A stretch of DNA of 64,000 nt. It comes from Legionellales bacterium. GTDB lineage: Bacteria; Pseudomonadota; Gammaproteobacteria; Comchoanobacterales; Comchoanobacteraceae. A model generated the notes under the pieces. The model had not been told where the DNA came from, ran no database searches, and saw only the letters and a list, made by a program, of their open reading frames with translations. The position numbers and the translations under genes are program-made. The stretch is taken from NCBI GenBank assembly GCA_002690495.1, contig NZEV01000023.1:62001-126000 (forward strand), given 5' to 3'. Numbering within the stretch: position 1 is the first letter of the stretch; every line of letters begins with the position of its first letter. Of the stretch, positions 63,727 through 64,000 are shown piece after piece.

Positions 63727-64000
63727 TTATTTTGCAATAATGACTCTTGCAGGACGTAATAAACGGTCTTTCAACCAGAACCCTTTTTGGATCACCTGGA
63801 TGATCTGTCCTGACTCAACACCATCTTTTTCAATCGCGGTCATGGCTTCATGACATTTGGGATCAAAAGCGACACTATCAGTTGTGACCACCTTTACATC
63901 ATATTTTTCAAGTGCATCATAAAATAACTTGACTGTCATTTTCAAACCACTCTCTACTGAATCATTACCTTGCGCAGCGTCAAGTGCCGCTTCTAAAGAA
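63727..64000 (-). CDS. grpE: nucleotide exchange factor GrpE, C-terminal part (runs off the window)
   Basis: GrpE releases ADP from DnaK. The visible 90 or so residues read in one open frame from position 64000 to the TAA at 63727. They start with ..LEAALDAAQGND and carry the beta-domain signature GVESGQIIQVIQKGFWLKDRLLRPARVIIA in its key parts (QVIQKGFWLKDRLLRPA). The N-terminal coiled coil lies beyond the window. Position directly upstream of dnaK confirms it. Confidence 0.95.
   Translation of the reverse strand, partial: SLEAALDAAQGNDSVESGLKMTVKLFYDALEKYDVKVVTTDSVAFDPKCHEAMTAIEKDGVESGQIIQVIQKGFWLKDRLLRPARVIIAK

Overview
The window is a 64 kb, AT-rich, very compact chromosomal segment from a gammaproteobacterium that carries a Dot/Icm (type IVB) secretion system. 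It therefore most likely comes from an intracellular or host-associated Legionella/Coxiella-like lineage; genus and family cannot be fixed from the sequence alone. Housekeeping neighbourhoods are typically gammaproteobacterial: rnhB-dnaE, lpxB-lpxH, murJ-ribF, rplU-rpmA-obgE, recN-nadK-bamE, rnfH-ratA-smpB and grpE-dnaK-dnaJ. No rRNA, tRNA, insertion sequence, phage gene or CRISPR array was seen, and no gene-free stretch reaches 300 bases. Many neighbours overlap by a few bases, including at convergent 3' ends.

Layout. 1-1.8 kb: 5' end of dnaE, a small outer-membrane beta-barrel gene and rnhB, all on the minus strand. 1.8-11 kb: two very large unrecognised membrane proteins (1079 and 832 aa), then lpxB and lpxH, then an unrecognised polytopic protein on the opposite strand. 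The 1079-aa gene is preceded by a tandem motif matching the PmrA site that controls Dot/Icm effectors in Legionella and Coxiella. 11-17.5 kb: murJ, ribF, two small membrane proteins, rpsT, obgE, rpmA, rplU and rph. 17.5-33 kb: the secretion locus. It reads, on the minus strand from about 33.0 kb downward, [small IcmR-position gene]-icmQ-icmP-icmO-icmN-icmL2-icmL1-icmK-icmE-icmG-icmC. Beyond it come a plus-strand icmD paralogue, htpG, and a second, more typical icmD. 33-38.6 kb: a yejBEFA peptide ABC importer. 38.6-48.9 kb: an aromatic amino-acid permease, hemE, a small zinc-ribbon protein, two tandem MFS transporters, recN, nadK, bamE, rnfH, ratA, smpB, tadA and ppa. 48.9-53.4 kb: an unrecognised 342-aa protein, tyrS, and a 728-aa membrane/coiled-coil protein with an internal duplication. 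53.4-64 kb: lepA, a YyaL-type thioredoxin-domain protein, two tandem porins, a CcdA-like protein with a lipoprotein thioredoxin, dnaJ, dnaK and the 3' part of grpE.

How it fits together. The icm genes encode the core of an envelope-spanning machine. IcmE/DotG, IcmK/DotH and IcmG/DotF are core-complex parts, IcmL/DotI and IcmC/IcmD are inner-membrane parts, IcmO/DotL and IcmP/DotM form the coupling complex, and IcmQ is a cytosolic partner. icmT, icmS, icmJ, icmB and the dotA/dotB/dotC/dotD genes are not in this window. The large hairpin-containing membrane proteins are candidate effectors or lineage-specific envelope proteins. htpG and dnaK each have a clear heat-shock (sigma-32-type) promoter with identical spacing. 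The most unusual features are the seven cysteine-framed blocks of about 74 decapeptide repeats in IcmE, a 63-aa gene in the icmR position, duplicated icmD and icmL, a DnaJ that has lost one zinc centre, and the family of hairpin-linker-hairpin giant proteins.
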